From positions 1 to 36,380 of the forward strand of contig JAOUMT010000004.1 in assembly GCA_029881355.1 (NCBI GenBank): 36,380 nt of DNA, given 5' to 3'. This stretch comes from Acidimicrobiia bacterium. GTDB taxonomy: Bacteria; Actinomycetota; Acidimicrobiia; Spongiisociales; JAENVV01. Below, piece after piece: positions 18,123 to 26,833 of this stretch (its first letter is position 1; every line of letters begins with the position of its first letter). The notes under the pieces are model-generated. The model did no database searches. It saw only the letters and a list, made by a program, of their open reading frames with translations, and was not told the DNA's origin. The position numbers and the translations under genes are program-made.

Positions 18123-18544
18123 GGGCGGTACGTTCGGCGCTGAAAGTCCGGTCCGAGGATTGAGGCGTGTTCCACAGCCGTTTCCACGAAGGCCAGGTCT
18201 GGGGTTTCGGGACTTCCGAAGAAGCCGGCGAGGTCGTAGGGGAGGACGCCTGCCGACCAGAGACGTTGTCGATCCTCCAACGCAGTATGCAATTTTGCCC
18301 TCCCACGAGCGAACAACTCGCCTGGTCCTTCCGTACCTCCAACCGGCCAATGGAAGGCGACCATCGGGTTTTCGCTCAAGTTACGAAACTTGCGGCTGCC
18401 GGTTCGGGTGGCGAACCAGATCGTATGGTCGGTGAACCCGGGAGCGACTGGAGCGACATGGGGTCGACCGTTCGGTTGAGACGTTCCGACGAAAACCAGC
18501 CAGCTGACTTGCCTTGCACCCTGCACAAAGTCATCCCATGTCAT
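18119..18544 (-). CDS. Pyridoxamine 5'-phosphate oxidase-like (PPOX, possibly flavin/F420) family protein
   Basis: WLVFVGTSQPNGRPHVAPVAPGFTDHTIWFATRTGSRKFRNLSENPMVAFHWPVGG. Confidence 0.85.
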   Translation of the reverse strand: MTWDDFVQGARQVSWLVFVGTSQPNGRPHVAPVAPGFTDHTIWFATRTGSRKFRNLSENPMVAFHWPVGGTEGPGELFARGRAKLHTALEDRQRLWSAGVLPYDLAGFFGSPETPDLAFVETAVEHASILGPDFQRRTYRP

Positions 18545-18566
18545 GAGCGGACTCTAGTTAAACGCC

Positions 18567-18591
18567 GAGGCCGTCCTGGTTGGACGGCCTC
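18567..18591. terminator. Hairpin (terminator or attenuator) between micro-ORFs and the PPOX gene
   Basis: GAGGCCGTCC-TGGTT-GGACGGCCTC, perfect 10-bp stem. Confidence 0.55.
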
Positions 18592-18600
18592 AGCGGCTCG

Positions 18601-18708
18601 TTAGCGCTTTCGGTGGCGTTGGTACTTTCGCGGTCGTTCCCACGGTGGCTGGCGATCTGCTAGCCGTTGGCGCTGGAATACCGGAAGGTCCTGAACACGA
18701 ACGATCAT
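18601..18708 (-). CDS. Arginine-rich microprotein, 35 aa, with strong ribosome binding site
   Basis: AAAGGAGA-CACG-ATG; MIVRVQDLPVFQRQRLADRQPPWERPRKYQRHRKR, stop TAA at 18601. Confidence 0.45.
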   Translation of the reverse strand: MIVRVQDLPVFQRQRLADRQPPWERPRKYQRHRKR

Positions 18709-18805
18709 CGTGCTCTCCTTTCGTCATGGGTTTGCACGCTCGGCGCAAATGCGAATGTGCGAGGTCGGCCCTCGTCGACATTGCGGCCCGGAAGTGGGCG
18801 AGTGG

Positions 18806-18853
18806 CTAGTGAATAGCCGGGGCGAGGCCGGAGACAGCAGTGCGCATGAACAT
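18806..18853 (-). CDS. Putative 15-aa leader peptide with strong ribosome binding site
   Basis: GGAAGGAGA-CCTAC-ATG; MFMRTAVSGLAPAIH, stop TAG. Confidence 0.4.
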   Translation of the reverse strand: MFMRTAVSGLAPAIH

Positions 18854-19010
18854 GTAGGTCTCCTTCCGTTTGGGCACCGGGAAGCGCTGTTATTTGAAGT
18901 GTGGTCGTTTCTGGACCGTGGGCGCAAGCTAATTAACGGGCGGGCGGACGTGAGCGGGATATGGCGTGGGAAGCGGCCGGGATGGTCGACGGCGTAGAGT
19001 CGGGGGATCG

Positions 19011-19037
19011 TGTCGAAACGGTGAGGCTTGGTTCGTT
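19011..19037 (+). promoter_or_regulatory. Candidate ECF42-type promoter
   Basis: TGTCGA (19011-19016), 17-nt spacer, CGTT (19034-19037), upstream of the DGPF/YciI gene. Confidence 0.4.
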
Positions 19038-19074
19038 GTATGGACGAAGTACTCACCAATACAGGAGGATCGCA

Positions 19075-19443
19075 ATGCCAAAGTACGCAGCTCTCATTTA
19101 TTCACCAGCTGAGACACAGGGAACCGGCACACCCGAAGACTGGGCACGAATCATGGCCGAGTACAACGAATTCGGTGAAGCGGCCGGTGCCGCCGGGGTC
19201 CTGGCCGGTGGAGAAGCCCTCCATGACACCAATACGGCCACCACCATCCAAGTCAAGGGTGGCAAAGGCGGCGACATGGTGACCACCGATGGGCCTTTCG
19301 CAGAGACCAAAGAAGTCCTCGGGGGGTTCTACCTGCTCGAATGCGCCGATCTCGACGACGCCATCAAGTGGGCGTCCCGGATCCCCGGGGCCTGGCATGG
19401 ACGGGTAGAGGTTCGTCCGGTTGTGGACTTCTCGGAGGAGTGA
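19075..19443 (+). CDS. YciI/DGPF domain protein
   Basis: MPKYAALIYSPAETQGTGTPEDWARIMAEYNEF...VTTDGPFAETKEVLGGFYLLECADLDDAIKWASRIPGAWHGRVEVRPV; RBS AGGAGG. Confidence 0.92.
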   Translation: MPKYAALIYSPAETQGTGTPEDWARIMAEYNEFGEAAGAAGVLAGGEALHDTNTATTIQVKGGKGGDMVTTDGPFAETKEVLGGFYLLECADLDDAIKWASRIPGAWHGRVEVRPVVDFSEE

Positions 19444-20636
19444 GCAGGTCCCTCTCCGAAACGCTTCGGCTGGAGGGTGGTCAGGTACTGGCCACCCTCA
19501 TCCGTATGACCGGCCGATTTGATCTTGCCGAAGACGCGCTTCAGGACGCGCTGCTGGTCGCCAACGAGAAGTTCTCCGACGATCGCCTGCCCGACAATCC
19601 GGCGGCCTGGCTGACCACGGTCGCCAAGCGAAAAGCCCTTGATCGGCTTCGGCGTGAGTCGAAGCGTGCCGCCAAGGAAGCTGAAGCCATGAGCATGTTG
19701 ACGAGTGATCAAGACACCCAACCAACCGACCAGTTGCGCCTGCTGTTCACATGCTGTCATCCGGCACTCAGCCCCGAGGCCCGCGTGGCGTTGTCCCTCC
19801 GGACTCTCGGCGGGGTCACCACCAAGGAGATCGCCAGGGCATTTCTCGTTTCGGAATCGACGATGGGCCAACGGATTTCCCGAGCCAAATCGAAGATCGC
19901 CTCCGCCCATATCCCGTATCGCGTGCCTGAAGATCACGAACTACCCGATCGCCTCGATGCCGTGCTCAACGTGATCTATTTGATCTTCACAACAGGTCAC
20001 CATGCTCCCTTCGGGTCATGGGACGACCGGGTCGATCTCGCCGATGAAGGCATCCGACTGGCCCGAATGCTCGCTGAACTGATGCCTGACGAACCCGAGT
20101 GTCTCGGATTGCTCGCTTTGTGCCTGGCGACGGCGGCACGACAACCGGCCCGCCAATCCCGTGATGGGTCGATCGTGCTCTTGGCCGATCAGGATCGAAG
20201 CCTTTGGAACCAACGTCAGATCGCCGAGGCGGCGGAACTGGTCGACGTCGCCTTACGCCGCCGAAGGGCCGGCCCGTATCAGGTGCAGGCGGCGATTTCG
20301 ACGCTCCACAGCATCGCCAAGACATCCGAACAGACGGACTGGCCCCAAATCGTTTCTCTCTACCGGATGCTCGAACAGTTGGTCGACAGTCCGGTCATTA
20401 CCGTCAATCGGGCGGTGGCCGAGGCTGAGGTCTCGGGGCCCCAGGCTGGCCTTGAGCTTCTGGACACGGTCGAAGGTCTCGACGATTGGCATTTCTACTG
20501 GTCGGCAAGAGCCGACTTTCTTCGCCGCCTGTACAGAGGGGAAGAAGCCAGGATCGCGTACAAGCGAGCTCTGGATTGCGATATGAACGAAACCGACCGA
20601 GCCTTCCTGACCAAGCGGCTCGCCGAGGTGGGATAG
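19440..20636 (+). CDS. RNA polymerase sigma factor, ECF42-like with DUF6596 C-terminal region
   Basis: GTG start overlapping the DGPF stop; DLAEDALQDALLVANEKF...LPDNPAAWLTTVAKRKALDRLRR...LRLLFTCCHPALSPEARVALSLRTLGGVTTKEIARAFLVSESTMGQRISRAK. Confidence 0.92.
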   Translation: MSRSLSETLRLEGGQVLATLIRMTGRFDLAEDALQDALLVANEKFSDDRLPDNPAAWLTTVAKRKALDRLRRESKRAAKEAEAMSMLTSDQDTQPTDQLRLLFTCCHPALSPEARVALSLRTLGGVTTKEIARAFLVSESTMGQRISRAKSKIASAHIPYRVPEDHELPDRLDAVLNVIYLIFTTGHHAPFGSWDDRVDLADEGIRLARMLAELMPDEPECLGLLALCLATAARQPARQSRDGSIVLLADQDRSLWNQRQIAEAAELVDVALRRRRAGPYQVQAAISTLHSIAKTSEQTDWPQIVSLYRMLEQLVDSPVITVNRAVAEAEVSGPQAGLELLDTVEGLDDWHFYWSARADFLRRLYRGEEARIAYKRALDCDMNETDRAFLTKRLAEVG

Positions 20637-20772
20637 CCACGTACTGCGTGATGAAGCTCCGGTAACGACAGCGGGTTTTGTACAGTGTGCGTCGGTACGG
20701 GAGCGCGGATCAAGGTGTCCGGTGATTTGTCCGATGCTTGAGTAGGCCGCTGCAAACCGAGGAAGTCTGTCG

Positions 20773-23259
20773 TTGAGAAAACTCGTTCTGATCATCAGCG
20801 TGCTCGTTATGCTCGCCCCGATCCTCGCCGTCGACGCCGCTCGTGGGGCCGGCTCTGAATATCTGGTCCTGCCCTTCGAAGCGGGACCTTCGTCCTGGAC
20901 GGCCGATTGGTATGACGCAGTTCTCGGAAGCAGGAATCGCATCACCCAGATTTCCGATGGTGTCTCTGGCAAGGGCATTAACGTGTCGGTTCCAGCCGGT
21001 TCGCATTTTGGAACGGCTGCCCATTATCGATTCGGCGATCAAGGGCTGAGTGACCCCGACGAGCTCTATTACCGCTACTTCATCCGTTTACCGACCTCGT
21101 TCAAGAATTATGGCAAAGGAAAGATTCCCGGCCCGGCAGGTTTGTACACGTCGAGCGGGCGAAATGGCGTGCGACCGACAGACTCGAGTCCCGGCTGGTC
21201 GGCTCGTATGCAGTTTTCGCCGTCGACGACTCCGGCTCGCTCGAATACCACGGCCCTCGGGTTTTATGTCTATCACCGCGACCAGGCTGGGTCGACGGGC
21301 GACAGTTTCCTCTGGGACGCGTCGGCTGGCGTGCTGACCCATGGAACCTGGCATTGTGTCGAGGGCCACGTGGCGATGAATTCGCCGGGTGTCAAGAATG
21401 GACTCCTCGAAGGATGGGTCGATGACCAGCTGGCTTTCTACAAGGACGACTTTCGGTTCCTGGGAACGGCCGACGATGCACTGGGCGTCAAGAGCTTCTG
21501 GTTCGATACCTACTTTGGCGGCACCGCGGCCGCGCCGGGGGCGCTCAACTTCCAGTTCGATGAGTTGGTGCTCAGCCCGGAACGGATTGGTTGCGGGACG
21601 GTGGCCGCTCCGCGGTTCACAGACACCGGCGACAGCGTCCATCGTTCGGACATCGAACGGTTGGCCTTTGCCGGCATTACCTATGGCTGCAATCCGCCGG
21701 CCAATGACAAGTACTGCCCGAAGTCCCCGGTAAGTCGAGGGGCGATGGCGGCATTCCTGACCAGGGCACTCGATTTGCCGCCGCCAGACGTCGCGAACCG
21801 GTTCGTAGATGACGACGACACCGTCTTTGCCGATTCGATTGATCGGCTGGCTTCCTCGGGAGTCACATTCGGGTGTAATCCGCCTGCCAATGATCGGTTC
21901 TGTCCGGCCCGAGCCGTGACCCGCGGCCAAATGGCCGCCTTCCTCACCCGGGCAATGGCTTTCCCTGCCCCGACGGTCTCGGATCGCTTTGTCGATGACG
22001 ATTCGTCGGAATTCGAGTCGGCGATCGACCGTCTGGCCTCGGCAGGCGTAACGCTTGGTTGCAACCCACCTACGAACAATCGATATTGTCCGGCCGCCCC
22101 GGTAACCAGAGCTCAGATGGCTACGTTTCTCACCAGAGCTCTCAACTTGCCGGCACCGCCACCAACCGAGACCGAACCACCATTCATCCCGACCGTTCCA
22201 ATAGGGTACGACGCGGTGGTTCCGGTCGGGTGGTCGATTCAAGCCGTTGCAGATTCCCAGCCACCCGGCGCGGCGATCTTCATCGAAGCGGGAGTCCATC
22301 AAGTCCAGACCGTGGTCCCGAAAGCCGGGCAATCATTCACGGGGGCACCGGGCGCCAAACTTGACGGTCAGGGCGTGCAGGATTCGGCCTTTTCCGGCTT
22401 TGCGCCCAACGTGAGCGTTGCCGGCCTGGAGGTCTACAACTACGGTCGGGCGTTCCTGGTGTACGGGGATGGATGGACACTGACGAACGTATCAGCCCAC
22501 GACAATGGGTTGACGTTTCAGACGATCGGTGACGACGTAACCGTTTCGGGATCGCAGTTCGTCAACCAGCAGCAAGAGGCAGTCCTGGTGACAGGTTCGG
22601 CTCGCTTTCGAATCGAGAACTCCGTGATTGAGAGAGCCAACCAGAGGAAACTCACCACCTACTCGGCGGGGATAAAGCTGATTGGCACGGTCGACGCCAC
22701 TGTGACCGGTAGCACCCTCGACGACAACTACGGATACGGCCTTTGGTTCACGAGTGGTTCTTTGCGGACTGTCGCAACCGACAATGTAGTAACCGACAAT
22801 TTGCGGCCCGGGATCGTGCACGACTACGCCTACCAGTCGACTATCTCCGACAATGTCGTAACCGGCAACGGCAGAGAACCGAGCATTGGCGACTGGTTGG
22901 GAGCCGGCATTTTGATATTCGGTCCGGATGCGGTCGTCACCGGCAACACCGTCGGTGGCAATCGCGGCGGTATCACGTTGGTGACCCACTCCGGGAGCCT
23001 TGATGGCCCGCGCGGGTTGTACATCCCGAGCGGCGCAGTCGTCGAGGACAACCAGATCCTGCAGTCGGGACTCAACGGTCTCTTCTTCGGGAACGCGCCA
23101 GCCAGCGTGATGAACCAAAGCCCCCGGCCGTTCCAGAACAACGACTACGTCTACTCGGACGTCGGCGGTAGATTCTGGGCTTGGGGTAGTGCCACGAAGA
23201 CGTGGAGCGAATGGCAGTTGGATGGCCACGACCTCACAGGATCGTTCACCGTCCAGTAG
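20773..23259 (+). CDS. Secreted modular protein: PL14-like lectin/lyase-fold N-domain, three SLH-like repeats, right-handed beta-helix C-domain
   Basis: Signal peptide; YYRYFIRLPTSFKNYGKGKIPGPAGLY...; repeats CPKSPVSRGAMAAFLTRALDLP, CPARAVTRGQMAAFLTRAMAFP, CPAAPVTRAQMATFLTRALNLP; C-terminal NVSAHDNG/STLDDNYGYGLWF/NVVTDNLRPGI/NVVTGNGREP repeats. Confidence 0.82.
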   Translation: MRKLVLIISVLVMLAPILAVDAARGAGSEYLVLPFEAGPSSWTADWYDAVLGSRNRITQISDGVSGKGINVSVPAGSHFGTAAHYRFGDQGLSDPDELYYRYFIRLPTSFKNYGKGKIPGPAGLYTSSGRNGVRPTDSSPGWSARMQFSPSTTPARSNTTALGFYVYHRDQAGSTGDSFLWDASAGVLTHGTWHCVEGHVAMNSPGVKNGLLEGWVDDQLAFYKDDFRFLGTADDALGVKSFWFDTYFGGTAAAPGALNFQFDELVLSPERIGCGTVAAPRFTDTGDSVHRSDIERLAFAGITYGCNPPANDKYCPKSPVSRGAMAAFLTRALDLPPPDVANRFVDDDDTVFADSIDRLASSGVTFGCNPPANDRFCPARAVTRGQMAAFLTRAMAFPAPTVSDRFVDDDSSEFESAIDRLASAGVTLGCNPPTNNRYCPAAPVTRAQMATFLTRALNLPAPPPTETEPPFIPTVPIGYDAVVPVGWSIQAVADSQPPGAAIFIEAGVHQVQTVVPKAGQSFTGAPGAKLDGQGVQDSAFSGFAPNVSVAGLEVYNYGRAFLVYGDGWTLTNVSAHDNGLTFQTIGDDVTVSGSQFVNQQQEAVLVTGSARFRIENSVIERANQRKLTTYSAGIKLIGTVDATVTGSTLDDNYGYGLWFTSGSLRTVATDNVVTDNLRPGIVHDYAYQSTISDNVVTGNGREPSIGDWLGAGILIFGPDAVVTGNTVGGNRGGITLVTHSGSLDGPRGLYIPSGAVVEDNQILQSGLNGLFFGNAPASVMNQSPRPFQNNDYVYSDVGGRFWAWGSATKTWSEWQLDGHDLTGSFTVQ

Positions 23260-23319
23260 CTATTCTCGATTGGGCAGGGTCCCGCCAAGGGAAACTGCTT
23301 GACCGTCAGAGAGGAGACT

Positions 23320-23754
23320 GTGGCCACCCCGATCCAGATCGTGTTCGATGCCAATGACCCGGCGTTGCTCGCTGAATTTTGGGCCCTGGCGCTCGGTTAC
23401 ATCGTCCAACCACCACCTGACGGTTTCACATCCTGGGCCGAGTGGGCCACTGCAATGGAAATCCCCGAGGAACACTGGAACGACGCCAGCGCGGTTGTGG
23501 ATCCCGAAGGTATTGGTCCTCGCATCTTCTTTCAGCGAGTGCCCGAAGGTAAAACGGCCAAGAACCGCCTCCACCTGGATGTCAACGCCGGTGGTGGTCA
23601 CGACGTCCCCATCGATGATCGCCGGGTGATGATCGACGCACAGGTGGCACGTCTGATGGCAGCCGGAGCCTCAACGGTTGGGCAGATAGAGCAGCGCGGC
23701 GAGTATTGGGTGGTACTCACCGATCCTGAGGGGAACGAGTTCTGCGTCCAATGA
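23320..23754 (+). CDS. VOC (glyoxalase-like) family protein
   Basis: IQIVFDANDPALLAEFWALALGYIVQPPPDG...NRLHLDVNAGG...VLTDPEGNEFCVQ. Start uncertain (TTG 23299 or GTG 23320). Confidence 0.88.
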   Translation: MATPIQIVFDANDPALLAEFWALALGYIVQPPPDGFTSWAEWATAMEIPEEHWNDASAVVDPEGIGPRIFFQRVPEGKTAKNRLHLDVNAGGGHDVPIDDRRVMIDAQVARLMAAGASTVGQIEQRGEYWVVLTDPEGNEFCVQ

Positions 23755-24299
23755 GCGGACCGTGTTGTTCTACGTTCCTGAAGCACCTAGCGATCCTCTT
23801 CCTTTGCGCCGTGGTCGGTTCGGCGTGCGTATCTTCCGAATCCGACCCGAAGGTTGACAACCCTCAGGTGATGGCCGCTGCAGTGCTTGAACTGATTACC
23901 AAGCATCACACGTTTGGCGACGGCCCGCCTCCGTTCACGGAGTATCTGATCAAGTCGAGTCTCGATGCGCATGCTGGGAGTCCGAGTGGCGGTAGGCCCT
24001 ATGAGATCCGTCGCCTCACTGATGAAGAACGATCAGCAATTGAGACGGTCGTAGCGCCATTCGGTCCGGTGCGTTGGATCGAGGATTCGGCCGACTGGCT
24101 TACTGCCGACCTGGACCCGGTCATAGAGGGGGCGGTGATCATCGGGGTTGGCGAACCGACCTCCGACAACGACGAAGCTCTTGTCCCTGTGTCGCTCCTG
24201 TGCGGCGGACTGTGTGGAACGTGGCTGACGTATCGACTGGCACAGACCGAACAAGGCTGGCAGGTGATTGCCGTCGAAGGACCTATCGCGGTCTCGTGA
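23751..24299 (+). CDS. Hypothetical lipoprotein
   Basis: MSGPCCSTFLKHLAILFLCAVVGSACVSSESDPK: signal with lipobox-like VGSAC; 4-bp overlap with the upstream stop. Confidence 0.7.
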   Translation: MSGPCCSTFLKHLAILFLCAVVGSACVSSESDPKVDNPQVMAAAVLELITKHHTFGDGPPPFTEYLIKSSLDAHAGSPSGGRPYEIRRLTDEERSAIETVVAPFGPVRWIEDSADWLTADLDPVIEGAVIIGVGEPTSDNDEALVPVSLLCGGLCGTWLTYRLAQTEQGWQVIAVEGPIAVS

Positions 24300-24360
24300 A
24301 CCGGGCCAGGAACTTCGATCGCGTTTTGTCTTCCCACTGGCGCTTGTCTAACGACTCGGG

Positions 24361-25545
24361 CTAAGCGACTTCGAACAATCCCGCAGCACCCATGCCGCCA
24401 CCGACGCACATTGTCACTACCGCGTACTTGACGCCGCGCCGTTTGCCTTCAAGGAGGGCATGACCGACCATGCGAGCACCGGACATTCCGTACGGGTGGC
24501 CGATCGAGATGGCCCCACCGTTGACGTTGAAAATCTCGTTGTCGATGCCCAGTTGGTCGCGGCAGTACAGCGTTTGGACGGCGAAGGCTTCGTTCAGTTC
24601 CCAAAGTCCGATGTCGTCAACGGTCAGGTTGGTGCGCTCAAGCAGCTTGGGAACGGCAAATACGGGTCCGATCCCCATTTCGTCGGGGTCGACTCCGGCG
24701 ACGGCCATTCCCCGGTAGTAACCGAGTGGGGCCAGGCCGCGTCGTTCGGCCTCTGAGGCTTCCATGATGACCAACGCCGCGGCCCCATCGGACAATTGGG
24801 ACGCGTTTCCGGCCGTCACGTTGCCTCCTGGGCCATTGACCGGTTGGAGCGAAGCCAGCCCTTCCAGCGTGGTCGTAGGCCGGTTGCCTTCATCGAGAGT
24901 GAGGGTGACTGTCTCTTTGGTGGTCTCGCCGGTCTCCTTGTTGACGAGCGCCTTGGTGGCCGTCACCTCGATGATTTCCTCGTCGAACAGTCCGTTCTGT
25001 TGTGCGGCCGCTACGCGCATCTGTGACTGATATCCGTATTCGTCGCAGGCTTCCCGGCTTATCCCATAGCGTGTGGCGACTACCTCGGCGGTCTGGATCA
25101 TCGGCATGTACATGTTCGGTTCGCGATCGAGCACGGCTGGGTCGCCGGCGCGAAAGAGGTTCATGTTGGAGTTCTGGACCAGGCTGATCGACTCGACGCC
25201 TCCCGCGACGACGATGGGCGCTCCGTCAAACATGACCTGCTTGGCCGCAGTCGCGACGGCCATCAGCCCGGACGAGCATTGCCGATCGATGGTCATCCCT
25301 GAAGTTGTCGCATCAAGCCCCGCTGCGATGGCGGCAACCCTGGCAACGTTCATTCCCTGGGTGCCCTGTTGCATCGCCGCACCCAGAATGACGTCGTCTA
25401 CTTCGCCCGCTTCGAGACCGGCGCGTTCGACGGCAGCCGCAATCGCCTTGCCGGCCAGTGAAGGGGCCTCAAGGTCGTTGAAGGCCCCCCGATATGCCTT
25501 GCCAATTGGAGTTCTGGCGGTCGAGACTATGACAGCTTCCTTCAC
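24361..25545 (-). CDS. Acetyl-CoA C-acyltransferase (thiolase)
   Basis: [24 protein letters not shown]..., [55 protein letters not shown]. Confidence 0.95.
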   Translation of the reverse strand: MKEAVIVSTARTPIGKAYRGAFNDLEAPSLAGKAIAAAVERAGLEAGEVDDVILGAAMQQGTQGMNVARVAAIAAGLDATTSGMTIDRQCSSGLMAVATAAKQVMFDGAPIVVAGGVESISLVQNSNMNLFRAGDPAVLDREPNMYMPMIQTAEVVATRYGISREACDEYGYQSQMRVAAAQQNGLFDEEIIEVTATKALVNKETGETTKETVTLTLDEGNRPTTTLEGLASLQPVNGPGGNVTAGNASQLSDGAAALVIMEASEAERRGLAPLGYYRGMAVAGVDPDEMGIGPVFAVPKLLERTNLTVDDIGLWELNEAFAVQTLYCRDQLGIDNEIFNVNGGAISIGHPYGMSGARMVGHALLEGKRRGVKYAVVTMCVGGGMGAAGLFEVA

Positions 25546-25594
25546 ATTTCCTCCTTGCGGTTACCAGCCCGATCAGTCGAGCGGTTAACGATCG

Positions 25595-26767
25595 TTAGCT
25601 TATCGGCTTCGGATCGTTGCGGAACCGGGCCGGGGTCATGAGTGTCGCACCTCCGACGAACAGGGCCATTGCCGTGAGCCATCCAGGCCGGTAGTCGGCG
25701 AACGTGTCAACTGAGTAACCAAGCAACGGTGCTCCGATCCCGAGCCCGGACAAGAAACCCAGCATCACGACACCCGATGCCCGCCCGGCGAGCCGGGAGG
25801 GAACAGATTGAATAACCGCGAGCATCCCTACGGTATTCCAGGAGCTGACGCTCAGTCCGGCAATAACGACAGCCGGCCACACCAGCCAGGCGCCCGCTTG
25901 TTCGGCAACGGCCAGGAGTCCCGCCGCGACGACCGAGGCGATGGAGATGATCAGGAGGCTGCGCTGTACCCCCACCCGGTGTTCGGCGGCACGACCCCAC
26001 CAGATTCTGCCGAAGATGCCGAGTAGCCCGGCGACTGCCGAGGTCGCCCCGGCCGCCTGGGTCGACATACCGAGTACTTCCTCGGTGAAAAGGGGGACCC
26101 ACTGGAAAATAGCAGAACCGGCCAAGCCGACCAGGAACCCATAAACAGATATCCGCCAGATGATGGACGGAAGGGGTTCCCGGCTCGTCGCGGCCTCCCG
26201 GTGCTCTTCGGGTGGATCAGATGGCAGTTTCCAGACCGCCAAACCCAGACCGATAACCGCCAAGCCGGCGTAGATGCCAACCGCGGTTCGCCAGGTGCCC
26301 AGCCCGGCAATCCATGGAAGGGTCAGGCCTCCCAAGAACGTGAAGACCTGCACTCCGGACTGTTTGATACCGGTAACGACGCCCCGAATGCCCGCTTCGA
26401 CATGTAGCGAGATGAGTTTGTTGGTAGCCGGATTGGACATCGATTGGGCAAGGCCCGACACCAGCGCCCCGGCCAGCAATACCTCGTAGCCGGGGGCGGC
26501 CGCCATCATTCCCAGGCTGAGACCACTCACCGCCAGGCTCGCCAGCGCTCCGGCTTTGGCACCGATGTGGTCGATTGCCGCGCCAAATCTGGGGGCGAGA
26601 ACGGCACCCACGATCGAGGAGGCAGTTGCCAGGATTCCGATTTGCCACCTGGCCACCCCGAATTGTCCAATGAGGCTGGATGCGAGGACGGCGGCGATCA
26701 CCAGCGGGAACGTTGACGCACCCATCAGACCGGCCATGATCGAGCTGAGGGTGACGTGGGTGCGCAT
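25595..26767 (-). CDS. MFS transporter
   Basis: 12-TM-like hydrophobic pattern; LISLHVEAGIRGVVTGIKQSGVQVFTFLGGLTLPWIAG, FGRIWWGRAAEH. Confidence 0.85.
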   Translation of the reverse strand: MRTHVTLSSIMAGLMGASTFPLVIAAVLASSLIGQFGVARWQIGILATASSIVGAVLAPRFGAAIDHIGAKAGALASLAVSGLSLGMMAAAPGYEVLLAGALVSGLAQSMSNPATNKLISLHVEAGIRGVVTGIKQSGVQVFTFLGGLTLPWIAGLGTWRTAVGIYAGLAVIGLGLAVWKLPSDPPEEHREAATSREPLPSIIWRISVYGFLVGLAGSAIFQWVPLFTEEVLGMSTQAAGATSAVAGLLGIFGRIWWGRAAEHRVGVQRSLLIISIASVVAAGLLAVAEQAGAWLVWPAVVIAGLSVSSWNTVGMLAVIQSVPSRLAGRASGVVMLGFLSGLGIGAPLLGYSVDTFADYRPGWLTAMALFVGGATLMTPARFRNDPKPIS

Positions 26768-26833
26768 CGACCAGGACGCTACCCGCGTCGGTGCAAAGGC
26801 GACGTTCTATGCTGGTGGGAGAAAGGAAACCCG

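Noticed and set aside
20637-20772. Possible riboswitch upstream of the surface-protein gene
   Set aside because: Compared by eye with c-di-GMP and c-di-AMP riboswitch consensus elements; no convincing match.
21088-22332. 414-aa minus-strand ORF inside the surface-protein gene
   Set aside because: Antisense shadow of an evident coding frame with signal peptide and repeats.
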